The position numbers were made by a program, and so were the translations under genes. A stretch of DNA of 64,000 bases, from the NCBI RefSeq assembly GCF_025574485.1, contig NZ_JAOBPO010000002.1:64501-128500 (forward strand), given 5' to 3'. Position 1 is the stretch's first letter. Each line of letters opens with the position of its first letter. The notes under the pieces are model-generated. The model was not told the DNA's origin, searched no databases, and was given only the letters and a program-made list of their open reading frames with translations. Source of the stretch: Kordiimonas aquimaris. Lineage in GTDB: Bacteria; Pseudomonadota; Alphaproteobacteria; Sphingomonadales; Kordiimonadaceae. Of the stretch, positions 43,432 to 51,527 are shown one piece after another.

Positions 43432-43506
43432 ATGAAATGTTATTTAATAACATTATGCAGTGTTGGAATGCTCTACGTTGCCGTTATAAAACTAAACCAA
43501 GGTTAA
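43432..43506 (+). CDS. Possible 24-residue leader peptide upstream of the receptor locus
   Basis: A short ORF (Met-Lys-Cys-Tyr-Leu-Ile-Thr-Leu start, ending Leu-Asn-Gln-Gly) with a consensus Shine-Dalgarno. The peptide is hydrophobic over most of its length and could span a membrane. It lies 47 bases before the likely start of the His/Cys protein. It may be a leader peptide that couples translation to the next gene, or a tiny membrane protein. The downstream frame is different, and I cannot exclude that it is the intact front of a gene broken by a frameshift. Confidence 0.45.
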   Translation: MKCYLITLCSVGMLYVAVIKLNQG

Positions 43507-43553
43507 CTTGCCGTTCATTGCTTTATTCGCGAAGCAAGGTTATAAGATATTGG

Positions 43554-43877
43554 ATGGGGAAAAGATTACAAAGGATGGATGGGAAGGCGGCGAAGTATTT
43601 GCTATTGTTGGCCTTTTGTGCCTTTATTTTTGCACAAATTTCTCTCGTAAACGCTCATCTTAATCACGATCACCCGATCAATGTTCAAACGAATTGTGAC
43701 ATTTGTCTCGTTAAAGATCGTGTTGACGTATTTGCTGCCTTTTTCCCTCCTAAATTCGTCCCAGTTGTTTCAAATTCATACAAAAAGTTGTTTTTGTGGT
43801 TCCGGATTTTTGAACCTCATCAACCTTTTGTGCCACCGTCGCGTGGCCCCCCAGCATTTAAATCACAACTTCCCTAA
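43554..43877 (+). CDS. His/Cys periplasmic protein, DUF2946-like
   Basis: A protein of about 107 residues. A basic start is followed by a hydrophobic signal or anchor segment (about residues 12-29, ending Val-Asn-Ala). Next comes His-Leu-Asn-His-Asp-His, then Cys-Asp-Ile-Cys about ten residues later, and a C-terminal tail with Pro-Pro-Ser-Arg-Gly-Pro-Pro. This layout (short signal, His cluster, Cys-x-x-Cys, Pro-rich end) matches small DUF2946-type proteins found next to TonB-dependent metal receptors. Metal binding is likely, the metal unknown. ATG 43554 and 43575 are both possible starts; neither has a good ribosome site, so coupling to the leader ORF is plausible. The receptor gene follows. 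Confidence 0.6.
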   Translation: MGKRLQRMDGKAAKYLLLLAFCAFIFAQISLVNAHLNHDHPINVQTNCDICLVKDRVDVFAAFFPPKFVPVVSNSYKKLFLWFRIFEPHQPFVPPSRGPPAFKSQLP

Positions 43878-43887
43878 CCTGATTTGT

Positions 43888-43919
43888 GATCAGCCCAAAA
43901 TTGGACTGATCGGCTGATC
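43888..43919 (+). promoter_or_regulatory. Mutually exclusive hairpins between the His/Cys gene and the receptor gene
   Basis: GATCAGCCC (43888-43896) can pair with GGACTGATC (43903-43911; one mismatch, loop AAAATT), or its first eight bases GATCAGCC can pair perfectly with GGCTGATC (43912-43919). The two folds exclude each other. The element follows the stop codon by ten bases, and the receptor starts 134 bases later. It has no U-run. Confidence 0.4.
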
Positions 43920-44053
43920 TGCGGCTCTATCTTATGGTTAAGCTACTCTTGGAATGCGCGTTGTCGTCATTCTGCTGTACACACCTATGCCCGTTTTGCC
44001 GACTATCAGCGTTATAGAACACGCACTTTTGAGGTGCATGATGAAGAGAAATT

Positions 44054-46192
44054 ATGATGACACCAAAACGGATACTAAGACAGACTTTAATGCTGGCTCT
44101 ATTTAGTAGTACTTTCCTGAGTGCTGGATCTGCACAAAACTCCGATAATACCTCAGATGATGATATTGAAGAGATAATAATAGAGGGAGATCGAAGCTAT
44201 TATCTGAGAAATACAACAGCGGTTGGTAGTCGTTTCCCTGTTTCTGCTCTCGATATTGCTCAATCAATTCAGTTAATACCAGGCGACCTCATACAGTCGC
44301 AGGGAGCCATTCACATATCTGACGCGTTGGCTAACATCTCAAGTGGCTCAACTAACCGTGGCATCATAGGTACCTATAGCCCTTATCGTATTCGCGGTCA
44401 GGATGCGGCCCTTATCGTTAACGGTAACAGGAATCGTTTTTATAGTTTGGAATATGGTTTGCACACCATTGAACGCCTGGAGGTGTTGAAAGGACCAGCT
44501 TCAACCTATTACGGTGTGCAAAGTGCTGGCGGTCTGGGCGGTGTGATTAATCTGGTCACCAAGAAACCAAAGTATGAGTTTGCAGCTGAAGCAGGCATAC
44601 GGGTTAGTGATCAAGGTGCTCGTATAGGCTGGATTGACCTTACTGGGCCGATAGGCGATGGCACTGGTTTTGCTTTTCGATTGCTGTCGGATATTGAACG
44701 GTCAGACACATTTGTGGATAACGGTTTTATTGATCGTGAGGGTGTTGCGGGCTCGATCAAGTATGATGCCGGTAATGCTTTCCGGTTCTTGATCGAAGGC
44801 GACTTTCGAAACCAGCGAACGCCGTTTCATGTCGGACTGCCTTTGCGCGGGACTATTCAATCTTTGGATGATATTAGGCTGCCGCGTTCATTTGATATCG
44901 GTGAACCGGATCTGCCCGATTCAGATTTTGCCAATGGCAATGGACACCGATATAACAATCGCATGATCACGTTCACACCTGAACTGGATCTAAATGAAGA
45001 CTGGATGCTGAGAGGTACTGTTAGGTATCAAACCCGAGACATTGTGGAGAATTTTGCTTTTCCGCTTGGTTTGCGAGAAGACAACCGGACACTGGGTCGT
45101 CTTTTGTGGATTTATCCAGAAAATGATGATGAGGTTTTTGGGGTTTTGGACCTTTTAGGTAGCTTCATGCTAGGCGGTTTGGAACACAAGGTAGTCTTTG
45201 GAGCGGATTATGGATCCTTTAGAGCAGAGTCAGAAGACTTTGTCTTTGGCAGCCTTGCCCCAATTAACATTGCAAACCCTGTGTATGGCGTGCAGCCGAC
45301 AGATGTCGCATCTATCGGTTTTACCAATTATTACAGTGAACTTGATACCACAGCATTGTATGGAAACGTGTTATTTTCTCTATCCGATAAACTGACCTTG
45401 TCAGCAGGTGTTCGATATGATGACCTGGATCAGGAAACAGACTGTGATGCCTGTGATTTCGCAGAAGCGGATATAGATAGGGTTTCGCCGAGAGTGGGGT
45501 TGACCTTTGACGTCAATGAAGGGGTGGTTTTGTTTGCTGGTTGGGGCGAGGCCATCAGCCCTCAACTGCCGACGGCAGGAGTGAGTCAATATATCCCCGA
45601 AACTTCTGAGCAATTCGAGTTTGGTTTGAAACTGGCTCTGGAGCAGGTCACTGGTACGATTTCGTTCTTCCAACTGGAACGAGATGGCATCTCTTTGAAC
45701 GACCCATTGACATTTTTACCCAATTTTATCGGCGCACAACGAACGCGTGGTGTTGACGCTGACCTTGCCATTCAGGCAACGCCTCAATGGGCAATCTTGG
45801 CCAACTACGCCTACATTGATAACGAAACGACGGCAGATCAGTTTACACCAACCAATGTAGGTAATCGTTTGCCTGGCGTAGCTGTACATTCTGGTCGAGT
45901 TTGGACAAACTACCGTATTGACGAAGGACCGCTGCGTGGTCTGTCGATACAGGGAGCTGTCACCTTTGCCTCAAATCGGGCAGGCGATGTTTCCAATAGT
46001 TATTTTGTTGGTGCTTACACTCTAGTTGATTTGGGTTTGCAATATGAACTTACGGAGACGGTGCTATTGCAGCTTAACGCTAGAAACTTATTAGACAAGC
46101 GATATTTCAATCCTGGTACAGGCTTTAATGAAGGTTTCGTCACACCTGGTGCACCAGCGACTGTACTGGCCTCTATCGCTGTAAATTTCTAG
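44054..46192 (+). CDS. TonB-dependent siderophore-type outer-membrane receptor
   Basis: A 712-residue protein with a signal peptide (residues 1-27). A possible TonB box, Glu-Glu-Ile-Ile-Ile-Glu, comes at residues 36-41. The plug domain follows (about 55-165: Ile-Ser-Asp-Ala-Leu-Ala-Asn, Arg-Ile-Arg-Gly, Glu-Val-Leu-Lys-Gly-Pro-Ala-Ser), then a 22-strand barrel ending Ala-Val-Asn-Phe. The C-terminal Thr-Pro-Gly-Ala-Pro-Ala-Thr-Val-Leu-Ala-Ser pattern is typical of ferric-siderophore receptors. A Cys pair (Cys-Asp-Ala-Cys) is in an outside loop near residue 460. ATG codons at 44054 and 44057 are both possible. It works with TonB; the ligand is unknown. Confidence 0.88.
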   Translation: MMTPKRILRQTLMLALFSSTFLSAGSAQNSDNTSDDDIEEIIIEGDRSYYLRNTTAVGSRFPVSALDIAQSIQLIPGDLIQSQGAIHISDALANISSGSTNRGIIGTYSPYRIRGQDAALIVNGNRNRFYSLEYGLHTIERLEVLKGPASTYYGVQSAGGLGGVINLVTKKPKYEFAAEAGIRVSDQGARIGWIDLTGPIGDGTGFAFRLLSDIERSDTFVDNGFIDREGVAGSIKYDAGNAFRFLIEGDFRNQRTPFHVGLPLRGTIQSLDDIRLPRSFDIGEPDLPDSDFANGNGHRYNNRMITFTPELDLNEDWMLRGTVRYQTRDIVENFAFPLGLREDNRTLGRLLWIYPENDDEVFGVLDLLGSFMLGGLEHKVVFGADYGSFRAESEDFVFGSLAPINIANPVYGVQPTDVASIGFTNYYSELDTTALYGNVLFSLSDKLTLSAGVRYDDLDQETDCDACDFAEADIDRVSPRVGLTFDVNEGVVLFAGWGEAISPQLPTAGVSQYIPETSEQFEFGLKLALEQVTGTISFFQLERDGISLNDPLTFLPNFIGAQRTRGVDADLAIQATPQWAILANYAYIDNETTADQFTPTNVGNRLPGVAVHSGRVWTNYRIDEGPLRGLSIQGAVTFASNRAGDVSNSYFVGAYTLVDLGLQYELTETVLLQLNARNLLDKRYFNPGTGFNEGFVTPGAPATVLASIAVNF

Positions 46193-46197
46193 TACGT

Positions 46198-46235
46198 TCA
46201 AGGAGGAGTGGGAGTTGCGACCTCCCATTCCTTGA
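46198..46235 (+). terminator. Long hairpin after the receptor gene
   Basis: TCAAGGA/TCCTTGA (7 bp) encloses TGGGAG/CTCCCA (6 bp) with a small internal loop. It starts five bases after the stop codon. No U-run follows closely, so it may be a weak terminator or a 3'-end-protecting structure. Confidence 0.4.
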
Positions 46236-46348
46236 TCAAGGCTTGCTAGCCGCGGCCCAAATTTAATTTTTCACATTAGCCGGAGCTAAGTTTTGTAACA
46301 TTAAAACCTTTTATGGTCAGGTACATCTTCAAAAAGGGCCATTAGTAT

Positions 46349-46594
46349 TTATCCCAATCCGCCAACAAAATGATGCTTTGGTTTGATAATGAGAGGGGTA
46401 ATTATAACCTTATGCTTCTTGCATGCAAGGCAAACCAGCATGTGTTCCGTTTCGTCCAGATACATACGTGCATGCGTATCGGTATGTTGCAGCAGATCAG
46501 CAGGTTCTGTGTACCAACCATAATTGCATGCTTTGCATTGCAGTCGAAACCGGTAACCTTCAGTATAGTCACCTAATTGTAAGGCATAGCTCAC
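46349..46594 (-). CDS. Small zinc-ribbon protein translationally coupled to the Y-family polymerase
   Basis: An 81-residue protein beginning at GTG; the GTGA overlaps the polymerase stop codon. It has two Cys-x-x-Cys knuckles, Cys-Lys-Ala-Cys near residue 20 and Cys-Leu-Ala-Cys near residue 56, with His-Thr-Asp-Thr-His between them. This should bind one zinc ion. The C-terminus is basic and hydrophobic (Ile-Ile-Lys-Pro-Lys-His-His). I know no name for it. The four-base overlap and shared SOS box strongly suggest that it acts with the polymerase, for example in DNA or protein contact; this is inference. Confidence 0.65.
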   Translation of the reverse strand: MSYALQLGDYTEGYRFRLQCKACNYGWYTEPADLLQHTDTHARMYLDETEHMLVCLACKKHKVIITPLIIKPKHHFVGGLG

Positions 46595-47838
46595 CAAAAA
46601 TCCTCCATTTCCGGTACGCGCCCAAACGCAATTTTGCCGCCAGCATAACCACCGGGCGGAGGTGTCCATGGCCCCATGCTGACAAGTGTTTTGGCATTGT
46701 TTTTATTAACGGCATCAATGGCCGCACAAACAGAAGACCATTTGCGTCTCATCGGATCATCTTGGTTAAACATATCAAACTGTTGCGCACTGACAGGGCG
46801 TATATGGTATAGTGCGACATTAAGGCGTTTTATCCGCGATGAAGGCGGCAGATCTGCTTTTGCTTTTTGCCAAAGGGTTGTTAATGCTTTAACTGCGGCT
46901 TGATCATCATTGGCGCCGCCAACATGTGTTTCGCCGAACCATCGGTCATCTTTCAGGCGCAACCATAGACCAAAGGTGTTAGCGAGGTATGCTTCACCGC
47001 GCAAACGGCGTGCTGCTTTTATAGTTAAAAGCCTTGCAGCATTAAACGCATTATCAAAGTCTCGCCATTCAGGTGGCAATACGCGGCCATGGCCAAACAT
47101 GGCGCGCTGTGTTTGTTCTGCCTGAACATCATAACCGCGCAGTGCATACCAAAACCGCTCGCCGGTTACATTGCCCCATAAGGCGCGTAATTGCTTTGGT
47201 TGTGTGCGCCACAATGCTTCAACGGTATTGATGTTTGCATCCATTAAACGATTTTTCATTCGGCCACCAATGCCGGGCAGGGCGCTAATGGGCAATGTGA
47301 GTAAGCGGTCAGGTAAATCTTCAGGCCTTAGTATAGTGAGGCCATCGGGTTTATTCATATCAGCTGCGATTTTGGCCAGCTGCAGGTTGGGCGCCATACC
47401 GATTGAGCAGGTTATGTAATCGCCGATGTTCTCTCTGATGCGGCGTTTTATTCGATCGGACAGGGCTTGTGGGTTAGCAATATCTTTTGGTTCCAGGCGG
47501 CAACACATTTCGTCAATGCTGCATATAACATCAATGGGTATTTCCTGTTCTACTAGCAAACATAATTTTCTATGTGCCCGTTCGTAAAGATCTGGTGACT
47601 GTGCAACCAATTCAATGTTTGGACAGGCGCGCCGTGCATCTACAACAGACATGCCGGTTTTAACGCCTTTGAGCTTGGCTCTATGATTTGCGGCTATCAC
47701 ACATGTGCCTGTGTTGGTGTTGAATGGTGTAACACCAATGGGCATGCCGCGCAGGCGCGGGCGTGCCTGTTCTTCGACACCGGCAAAAAAACCGTCAAAG
47801 TCCAGAAATAATCGTTCAATGGTGTCCGGTTTTCTCAT
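46591..47838 (-). CDS. SOS-type Y-family DNA polymerase, DinB-like
   Basis: A 415-residue translesion polymerase. The catalytic carboxylates are present: Asp-Phe-Asp-Gly-Phe-Phe near residue 13 and Ser-Ile-Asp-Glu near residue 107. A helix-hairpin-helix (Leu-Pro-Gly-Ile-Gly) is near residue 188, and a little-finger domain follows. The C-terminus has an unusual Gly-Lys-Ile-Ala-Phe-Gly-Arg-Val-Pro-Glu-Met-Glu-Asp-Phe-Trp tail in place of the common beta-clamp motif of DinB. ATG 47838 is preferred; a TTG at 47853 is in frame. A LexA box lies 35 bases upstream. No imuA or dnaE2 is adjacent. Confidence 0.85.
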   Translation of the reverse strand: MRKPDTIERLFLDFDGFFAGVEEQARPRLRGMPIGVTPFNTNTGTCVIAANHRAKLKGVKTGMSVVDARRACPNIELVAQSPDLYERAHRKLCLLVEQEIPIDVICSIDEMCCRLEPKDIANPQALSDRIKRRIRENIGDYITCSIGMAPNLQLAKIAADMNKPDGLTILRPEDLPDRLLTLPISALPGIGGRMKNRLMDANINTVEALWRTQPKQLRALWGNVTGERFWYALRGYDVQAEQTQRAMFGHGRVLPPEWRDFDNAFNAARLLTIKAARRLRGEAYLANTFGLWLRLKDDRWFGETHVGGANDDQAAVKALTTLWQKAKADLPPSSRIKRLNVALYHIRPVSAQQFDMFNQDDPMRRKWSSVCAAIDAVNKNNAKTLVSMGPWTPPPGGYAGGKIAFGRVPEMEDFW

Positions 47839-47873
47839 TACGTTGCGACTCAATTAATTACATCACGCAATGA

Positions 47874-47888
47874 GAACAAATAGTGAAC
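47874..47888 (-). promoter_or_regulatory. LexA box (GTTC-N7-GTTC) of the Y-family polymerase operon
   Basis: On the minus strand GTTC-ACTATTT-GTTC is an exact match to the alphaproteobacterial LexA operator (GTTC direct repeat, seven-base spacer). It ends 35 bases before the polymerase ATG, in promoter position. It predicts induction by DNA damage and supports the alphaproteobacterial origin of the window. Confidence 0.82.
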
Positions 47889-47937
47889 AATAAGTAAAGC
47901 TGTAACTGATGCAATTACTCTATGCATCAAAGGAAAG

Positions 47938-47955
47938 TAACCGTTTCAACGGTTA
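47938..47955 (-). terminator. Hairpin after hisI
   Basis: TAACCGT and ACGGTTA form a 7-bp stem with a four-base loop, seven bases after the hisI stop. On the minus strand it is followed by CTTTCCTTT, a weak U-rich tract; on the plus strand by TTTTT. It probably terminates the folE-hisI transcript before the LexA-controlled gene. Confidence 0.55.
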
Positions 47956-47962
47956 TTTTTGA

Positions 47963-48382
47963 TTATACCTCTAAGAGTTCTATTGTGCTTTTGTCGCTGA
48001 TTGTTTCGCCGACAGGGATACGGCGATAAAAACAAGTTGGATGTCCCACGTGGCAACATTTCCCGCCTTGCTGTTCAACCACTAGCCACAAGCTGTCCTG
48101 ATCACAGTCAGTACGGAAATCTTTCACAACCTGCAGCTCGCCGGATGTTGCACCTTTGTGCCACAGTTCCTGTCGTGAGCGGCTGTAATAGTGCGCTTCG
48201 CCGGTCTCAATGGTCTTTTCGATCGCTTCCGCGTTCATCCATGCTTGCATCAAGGCCTTGCCAGAGCTGGCGCATGTGGTGAACACCGGTATCAGGCCGC
48301 GTTCATCAAACCTGGGCGCAAACTCAAGTCCGTTTTCAACGGCGTTACGGTCTGAGCGGTTAGCAAACTGAATTTTTGTCAT
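47963..48382 (-). CDS. hisI: Phosphoribosyl-AMP cyclohydrolase
   Basis: A 139-residue enzyme without the HisE domain, as usual in alphaproteobacteria. The conserved blocks are Gly-Leu-Ile-Pro-Val-Phe-Thr-Thr, Met-Gln-Ala-Trp-Met-Asn, [10 protein letters not shown], Leu-Trp-His-Lys-Gly-Ala-Thr-Ser-Gly, and the metal sites Asp-Cys-Asp-Gln-Asp and Cys-Cys-His-Val-Gly-His-Pro-Thr-Cys. It opens the purine ring of phosphoribosyl-AMP in histidine synthesis. I start at ATG 48382, which matches the family N-terminus and follows AAAGG. It lies 90 bases after folE on the same strand. Confidence 0.94.
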   Translation of the reverse strand: MTKIQFANRSDRNAVENGLEFAPRFDERGLIPVFTTCASSGKALMQAWMNAEAIEKTIETGEAHYYSRSRQELWHKGATSGELQVVKDFRTDCDQDSLWLVVEQQGGKCCHVGHPTCFYRRIPVGETISDKSTIELLEV

Positions 48383-48472
48383 GATGAAAACCTTTATGGC
48401 TATGCAGCAAAAATAAAGCGGCATACTCATGTGAATATACCGCTTCATCAAGTGTTATATTGAAAGTTCACT

Positions 48473-49102
48473 TTAACCGCGGATCAAATCCCAAAACCGG
48501 CGCTCTTGATCGGCTTCCTTGAATACACCGCGGAACTGGCGTGTGATGGTATACACACCGTCATGTTTCACGCCGCGGCATGTCATGCATTGGTGTGTGG
48601 CGTCCACCACTACGGCAACACCTTTGGGTTTCAGGTGTGTTTCAATGGCATCAGCAATTTGTGCTGTCATGGTTTCCTGCGTTTGCAGGCGGTTTGCAAA
48701 TGCCTCAACGGTGCGTGCCAGCTTGCTAATACCCACGACGCTGCCGTTTGGCATATAGGCAACGTGTGCTGTGCCTTGTACCGGCACCATATGATGCTCG
48801 CAGTGGCTTTCCACTTTTATGCCGCGCAGCACGACCATGTCGTCATAACCGGCTACTTCATCAAAAGTGCGGGCCAGTATTTCTGCGGGATCTTTGGTGT
48901 AACCACTGAAAAATTCTTCGTAGGCTTTGGCAACACGCTTGGGTGTGTCAAGCAAGCCTTCTCTTGTTGGGTCATCGCCTGCCCATCTGATGAGGGTGCG
49001 AACCGCGGCTTCGGCCTCTGCCCTTGTGGGGCTTTTGGCAGCTTCCTGCGGGATTACCTTCAGTTCAGAGCAGTTATCTGCCCTTTCAAGTACGGCATCC
49101 AT
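48473..49102 (-). CDS. folE: GTP cyclohydrolase I
   Basis: A 209-residue enzyme. The zinc site is Cys-Glu-His-His near residues 98-101 together with a Cys in Gln-Cys-Met-Thr-Cys-Arg-Gly near residue 172. Val-Gly-Ile-Ser-Lys-Leu-Ala-Arg and Gln-Thr-Gln-Glu are the family blocks. It makes dihydroneopterin triphosphate for folate or tetrahydrobiopterin. It is followed by hisI and is divergent from an NifU-like gene, a neighbourhood I recall as conserved in alphaproteobacteria. Confidence 0.95.
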   Translation of the reverse strand: MDAVLERADNCSELKVIPQEAAKSPTRAEAEAAVRTLIRWAGDDPTREGLLDTPKRVAKAYEEFFSGYTKDPAEILARTFDEVAGYDDMVVLRGIKVESHCEHHMVPVQGTAHVAYMPNGSVVGISKLARTVEAFANRLQTQETMTAQIADAIETHLKPKGVAVVVDATHQCMTCRGVKHDGVYTITRQFRGVFKEADQERRFWDLIRG

Positions 49103-49380
49103 TCGGATTTCCTTTCTAAATATACTTACACGATTATTAAAGCGTCAGTATATTGATGTTTAAAGTCACTTTATTGTTCCCGTATTTCTCAAATTTATCT
49201 TTCGATCCAGTTTGTCACACACAGGAAACATGTGTTGATATGGTTAGATTAAAGGATTAATCAAGTTTCTTGCAAGCTTGCATGGCCTAACGTTTCTGTT
49301 AGTCGCCTTGTTTTTGCTAGCTAGGTTAATACGTATTACAGGGGCTATTGGATGTTTGGCCGGCGAAGAAAAGTGGCATA

Positions 49381-49803
49381 ATGAGCGAACTGTATAACAA
49401 AGATATCTTGCGGTGGACGACCCGTATTCCGCACCACACGCGTCTTCAACCCGCAGATGTGTCTGTTGTCAAAACCAGCCGTATTTGCGGTAGTCAGCTG
49501 ACACTGGATGTCTGCTTTGCAGATGATCAAATCACCATGTTTGGCCAGCAGGTAAAAGCGTGTGCCTTGGGGCAAGCATCAGCGGCAATTGTCGGGCAAC
49601 ATATCATTGGCCTTACAGCCAGTGAGCTAGCGGATATCAATGTGCGGTTTACTGCAATGGTGGAGACAGGCGTTGCAGATTTCCCTGATAAATGGGCTGA
49701 TCTATCGCTTTTAGCACCAGTGCATGAACACCCTGGCCGGCGTGGCAGCGTAATGCTGCCGTTTGAGTGCCTTGAGGCAGTGTTCAGGCAGGCAACTATC
49801 TGA
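49381..49803 (+). CDS. NifU-like iron-sulfur cluster scaffold
   Basis: A 140-residue protein of the IscU/NifU N-terminal type. Ile-Cys-Gly-Ser-Gln-Leu near residue 36 and Lys-Ala-Cys-Ala-Leu-Gly-Gln-Ala-Ser near residue 60 carry two of the three scaffold Cys. The third (in IscU, His-Cys-Ser-Ile-Leu) is replaced by Arg-Gly-Ser-Val-Met-Leu. I believe several alphaproteobacterial homologues show the same change, so it is probably a subfamily trait. ATG 49381 is the likely start; an upstream frame to 49348 adds eleven atypical residues. It is divergent from folE. Confidence 0.8.
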   Translation: MSELYNKDILRWTTRIPHHTRLQPADVSVVKTSRICGSQLTLDVCFADDQITMFGQQVKACALGQASAAIVGQHIIGLTASELADINVRFTAMVETGVADFPDKWADLSLLAPVHEHPGRRGSVMLPFECLEAVFRQATI

Positions 49804-49916
49804 ATATTGAAGGATCAGGCTTTACCGTGGCTGATTGACTTGACGTGGGTCAAGGTGGTGCGTTTTCCATGCTTGTAATTTGGCTGTTCTAGTCATGTAT
49901 TAGCTGGAGAAATTTC

Positions 49917-50504
49917 ATGCTAAAACGAATAGTAATTCTTCAAGGGCACCCAGATGCGAAACATCAACACCTTTGTCATGCGCTTGAAGCGGCTTACCAA
50001 AGCGGTGCTGAGTCCGCGAGCCTGCATGTTGAATGCTTTAATATCGCGCAGCTCGATTTTCCATTATTGCGATCAGCAGATGACTGGAATAACGGTGAAA
50101 CGCCCCAAACGTTGATAAAGGTGCAAAAAGCGATTTTGGATAGTGATCATATCGTACTTTTTTATCCATTATGGCTTGGAACGATGCCGGCAATGTTGAA
50201 GGCTTTTCTCGAGCAGGTACTGCGTCCAAAGATGGGTAATAAACACGTAAGTGATTTTACACTATGGCGTAAGTTGCTGAAAAACACATCGGCGCGCATT
50301 GTGGTTACGATGGGCATGCCCGCCTTCGTTTATCGTTGGTTTTATCGGTCACACAGCTTGAAGTCTCTTCAGCGCAACATTCTTGCTTTTGTGGGCGTTT
50401 CACCTGTGCGTACAACCCTTATTGGTACGGTAGAATCAATGAAGCCCGATCGTGCCGATAAGTTATTTCAGAAAATGAAAAAACTTGGGAGATTAGGGCG
50501 CTAG
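49917..50504 (+). CDS. NAD(P)H-dependent flavodoxin-fold oxidoreductase
   Basis: A 195-residue protein of the quinone-reductase/KefF type. The start Ile-Val-Ile-Leu-Gln-Gly-His-Pro-Asp is the phosphate-binding loop for FMN or FAD, and Leu-Phe-Tyr-Pro-Leu-Trp-Leu-Gly-Thr-Met-Pro-Ala-Met-Leu-Lys-Ala-Phe near residue 80 is the isoalloxazine-binding block. GGAGA lies six bases before the ATG. It likely reduces quinones or similar electrophiles with NAD(P)H. It appears monocistronic and converges on the hydrolase gene after it. Confidence 0.85.
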   Translation: MLKRIVILQGHPDAKHQHLCHALEAAYQSGAESASLHVECFNIAQLDFPLLRSADDWNNGETPQTLIKVQKAILDSDHIVLFYPLWLGTMPAMLKAFLEQVLRPKMGNKHVSDFTLWRKLLKNTSARIVVTMGMPAFVYRWFYRSHSLKSLQRNILAFVGVSPVRTTLIGTVESMKPDRADKLFQKMKKLGRLGR

Positions 50505-50548
50505 GCTCAATCACAATCGGGTTCATTTGTTTCTTGATTGCTTAAATA

Positions 50549-51307
50549 TTATAGGTATTGGCTTGCCCATGCAGACAATATGCGGGCAACATATGCACCG
50601 TCTGCCGGATTTCTCATTAACAGGTGATCAGCCTTGTCCAGTGAAACAAAGCTTTTAGGGTGTCTCGCTGTTTCATATATTTTACGGGCATGCTCCACAT
50701 CAACAGTGTCATCAATTGGGGAGTGCATCACCAGCAATGGCTTTTTCAAATTTGCAATATGATCTGCAACATTTTGACCGCGGGCATCGTCAATAAATTG
50801 TTGTTTCATGGTGAAAGGCTTGCCTGCCAGCATTACGTTTGCTTCACCATCTGCTTCTATTGTGTTTAGATCACCTTGAAATTGCTTCAGCACATTTGTG
50901 CTGTCGAAGGGCGCACCCATGGTGGCAACTGCCTTTATGTCTGGCACGCGGCCAGCAGCAACAAGTGTTGCTGCACCGCCCAAACTGTGGCCTATCATGA
51001 TTGATGGTGCATCCAGAGTGTCGCGCATGAAGTTGGCTGCCGCCAACAAGTCTTCTACATTTGAAGAAAAATTTGTGTTGGCAAAATCACCGCTGGATAA
51101 CCCTAATCCGGTAAAATCAAACCGGAACAAGGCAATGCCGTCATCAGCCAGTGCGCGCGAAATGCGGTTAATTGCGTTCAGGTCTTTTCCGCATGTAAAG
51201 CAATGTGCAAATAGGGCATAGGCTTCTACGTCACCGTCTGGTCGGTCAAGTCGAGCAGCAAGGTCAAAGCCTTGTGATCCCATGAAGGTTACTTTTTCTG
51301 AGCGCAT
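50549..51307 (-). CDS. Alpha/beta hydrolase (serine nucleophile)
   Basis: A 252-residue cytosolic hydrolase. Phe-Ala-His-Cys-Phe-Thr-Cys-Gly-Lys-Asp near residue 33 is the oxyanion region, Phe-Asp-Phe-Thr-Gly-Leu-Gly follows, and the nucleophile elbow is Gly-His-Ser-Leu-Gly-Gly near residues 104-109. The acid and His residues are Asp in Ser-Pro-Ile-Asp-Asp and His in Ala-Asp-His-Leu-Leu near the C-terminus. The His-Cys-Phe-Thr-Cys-x-Lys-Asp motif is typical of a bacterial subfamily often fused or linked to OsmC-like proteins; no OsmC gene is seen here. Substrate unknown. Confidence 0.82.
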   Translation of the reverse strand: MRSEKVTFMGSQGFDLAARLDRPDGDVEAYALFAHCFTCGKDLNAINRISRALADDGIALFRFDFTGLGLSSGDFANTNFSSNVEDLLAAANFMRDTLDAPSIMIGHSLGGAATLVAAGRVPDIKAVATMGAPFDSTNVLKQFQGDLNTIEADGEANVMLAGKPFTMKQQFIDDARGQNVADHIANLKKPLLVMHSPIDDTVDVEHARKIYETARHPKSFVSLDKADHLLMRNPADGAYVARILSAWASQYL

Positions 51308-51527
51308 TACTTTGTCACATCCCTGATCGTTTTCTACATTACTTCCACCATAACATGGCAGTGAAGATTAGAAAGATAAGCATATCACGAAATGCTCCTT
51401 AAACTGTGATGTGTGAGTATCTTTTACTCTACCAACTGTGATATTTGGTTATTGGTGACTACAGTGCTTTCGCTGTTAGGTTATTTTTTCAACATGTGCC
51501 GTTATTATTAGTCAGGGGATATACATA

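Noticed and set aside
46595-46669. A longer form of the zinc-ribbon protein starting at 46669
   Set aside because: The extra 25 residues would lie wholly inside the polymerase coding region, while the GTG at 46594 gives the classic four-base stop/start overlap.
49381-49803. Degenerate or inactive scaffold because the third cluster Cys is missing
   Set aside because: The change appears to be shared by related alphaproteobacterial proteins as far as I recall, so decay is not indicated.
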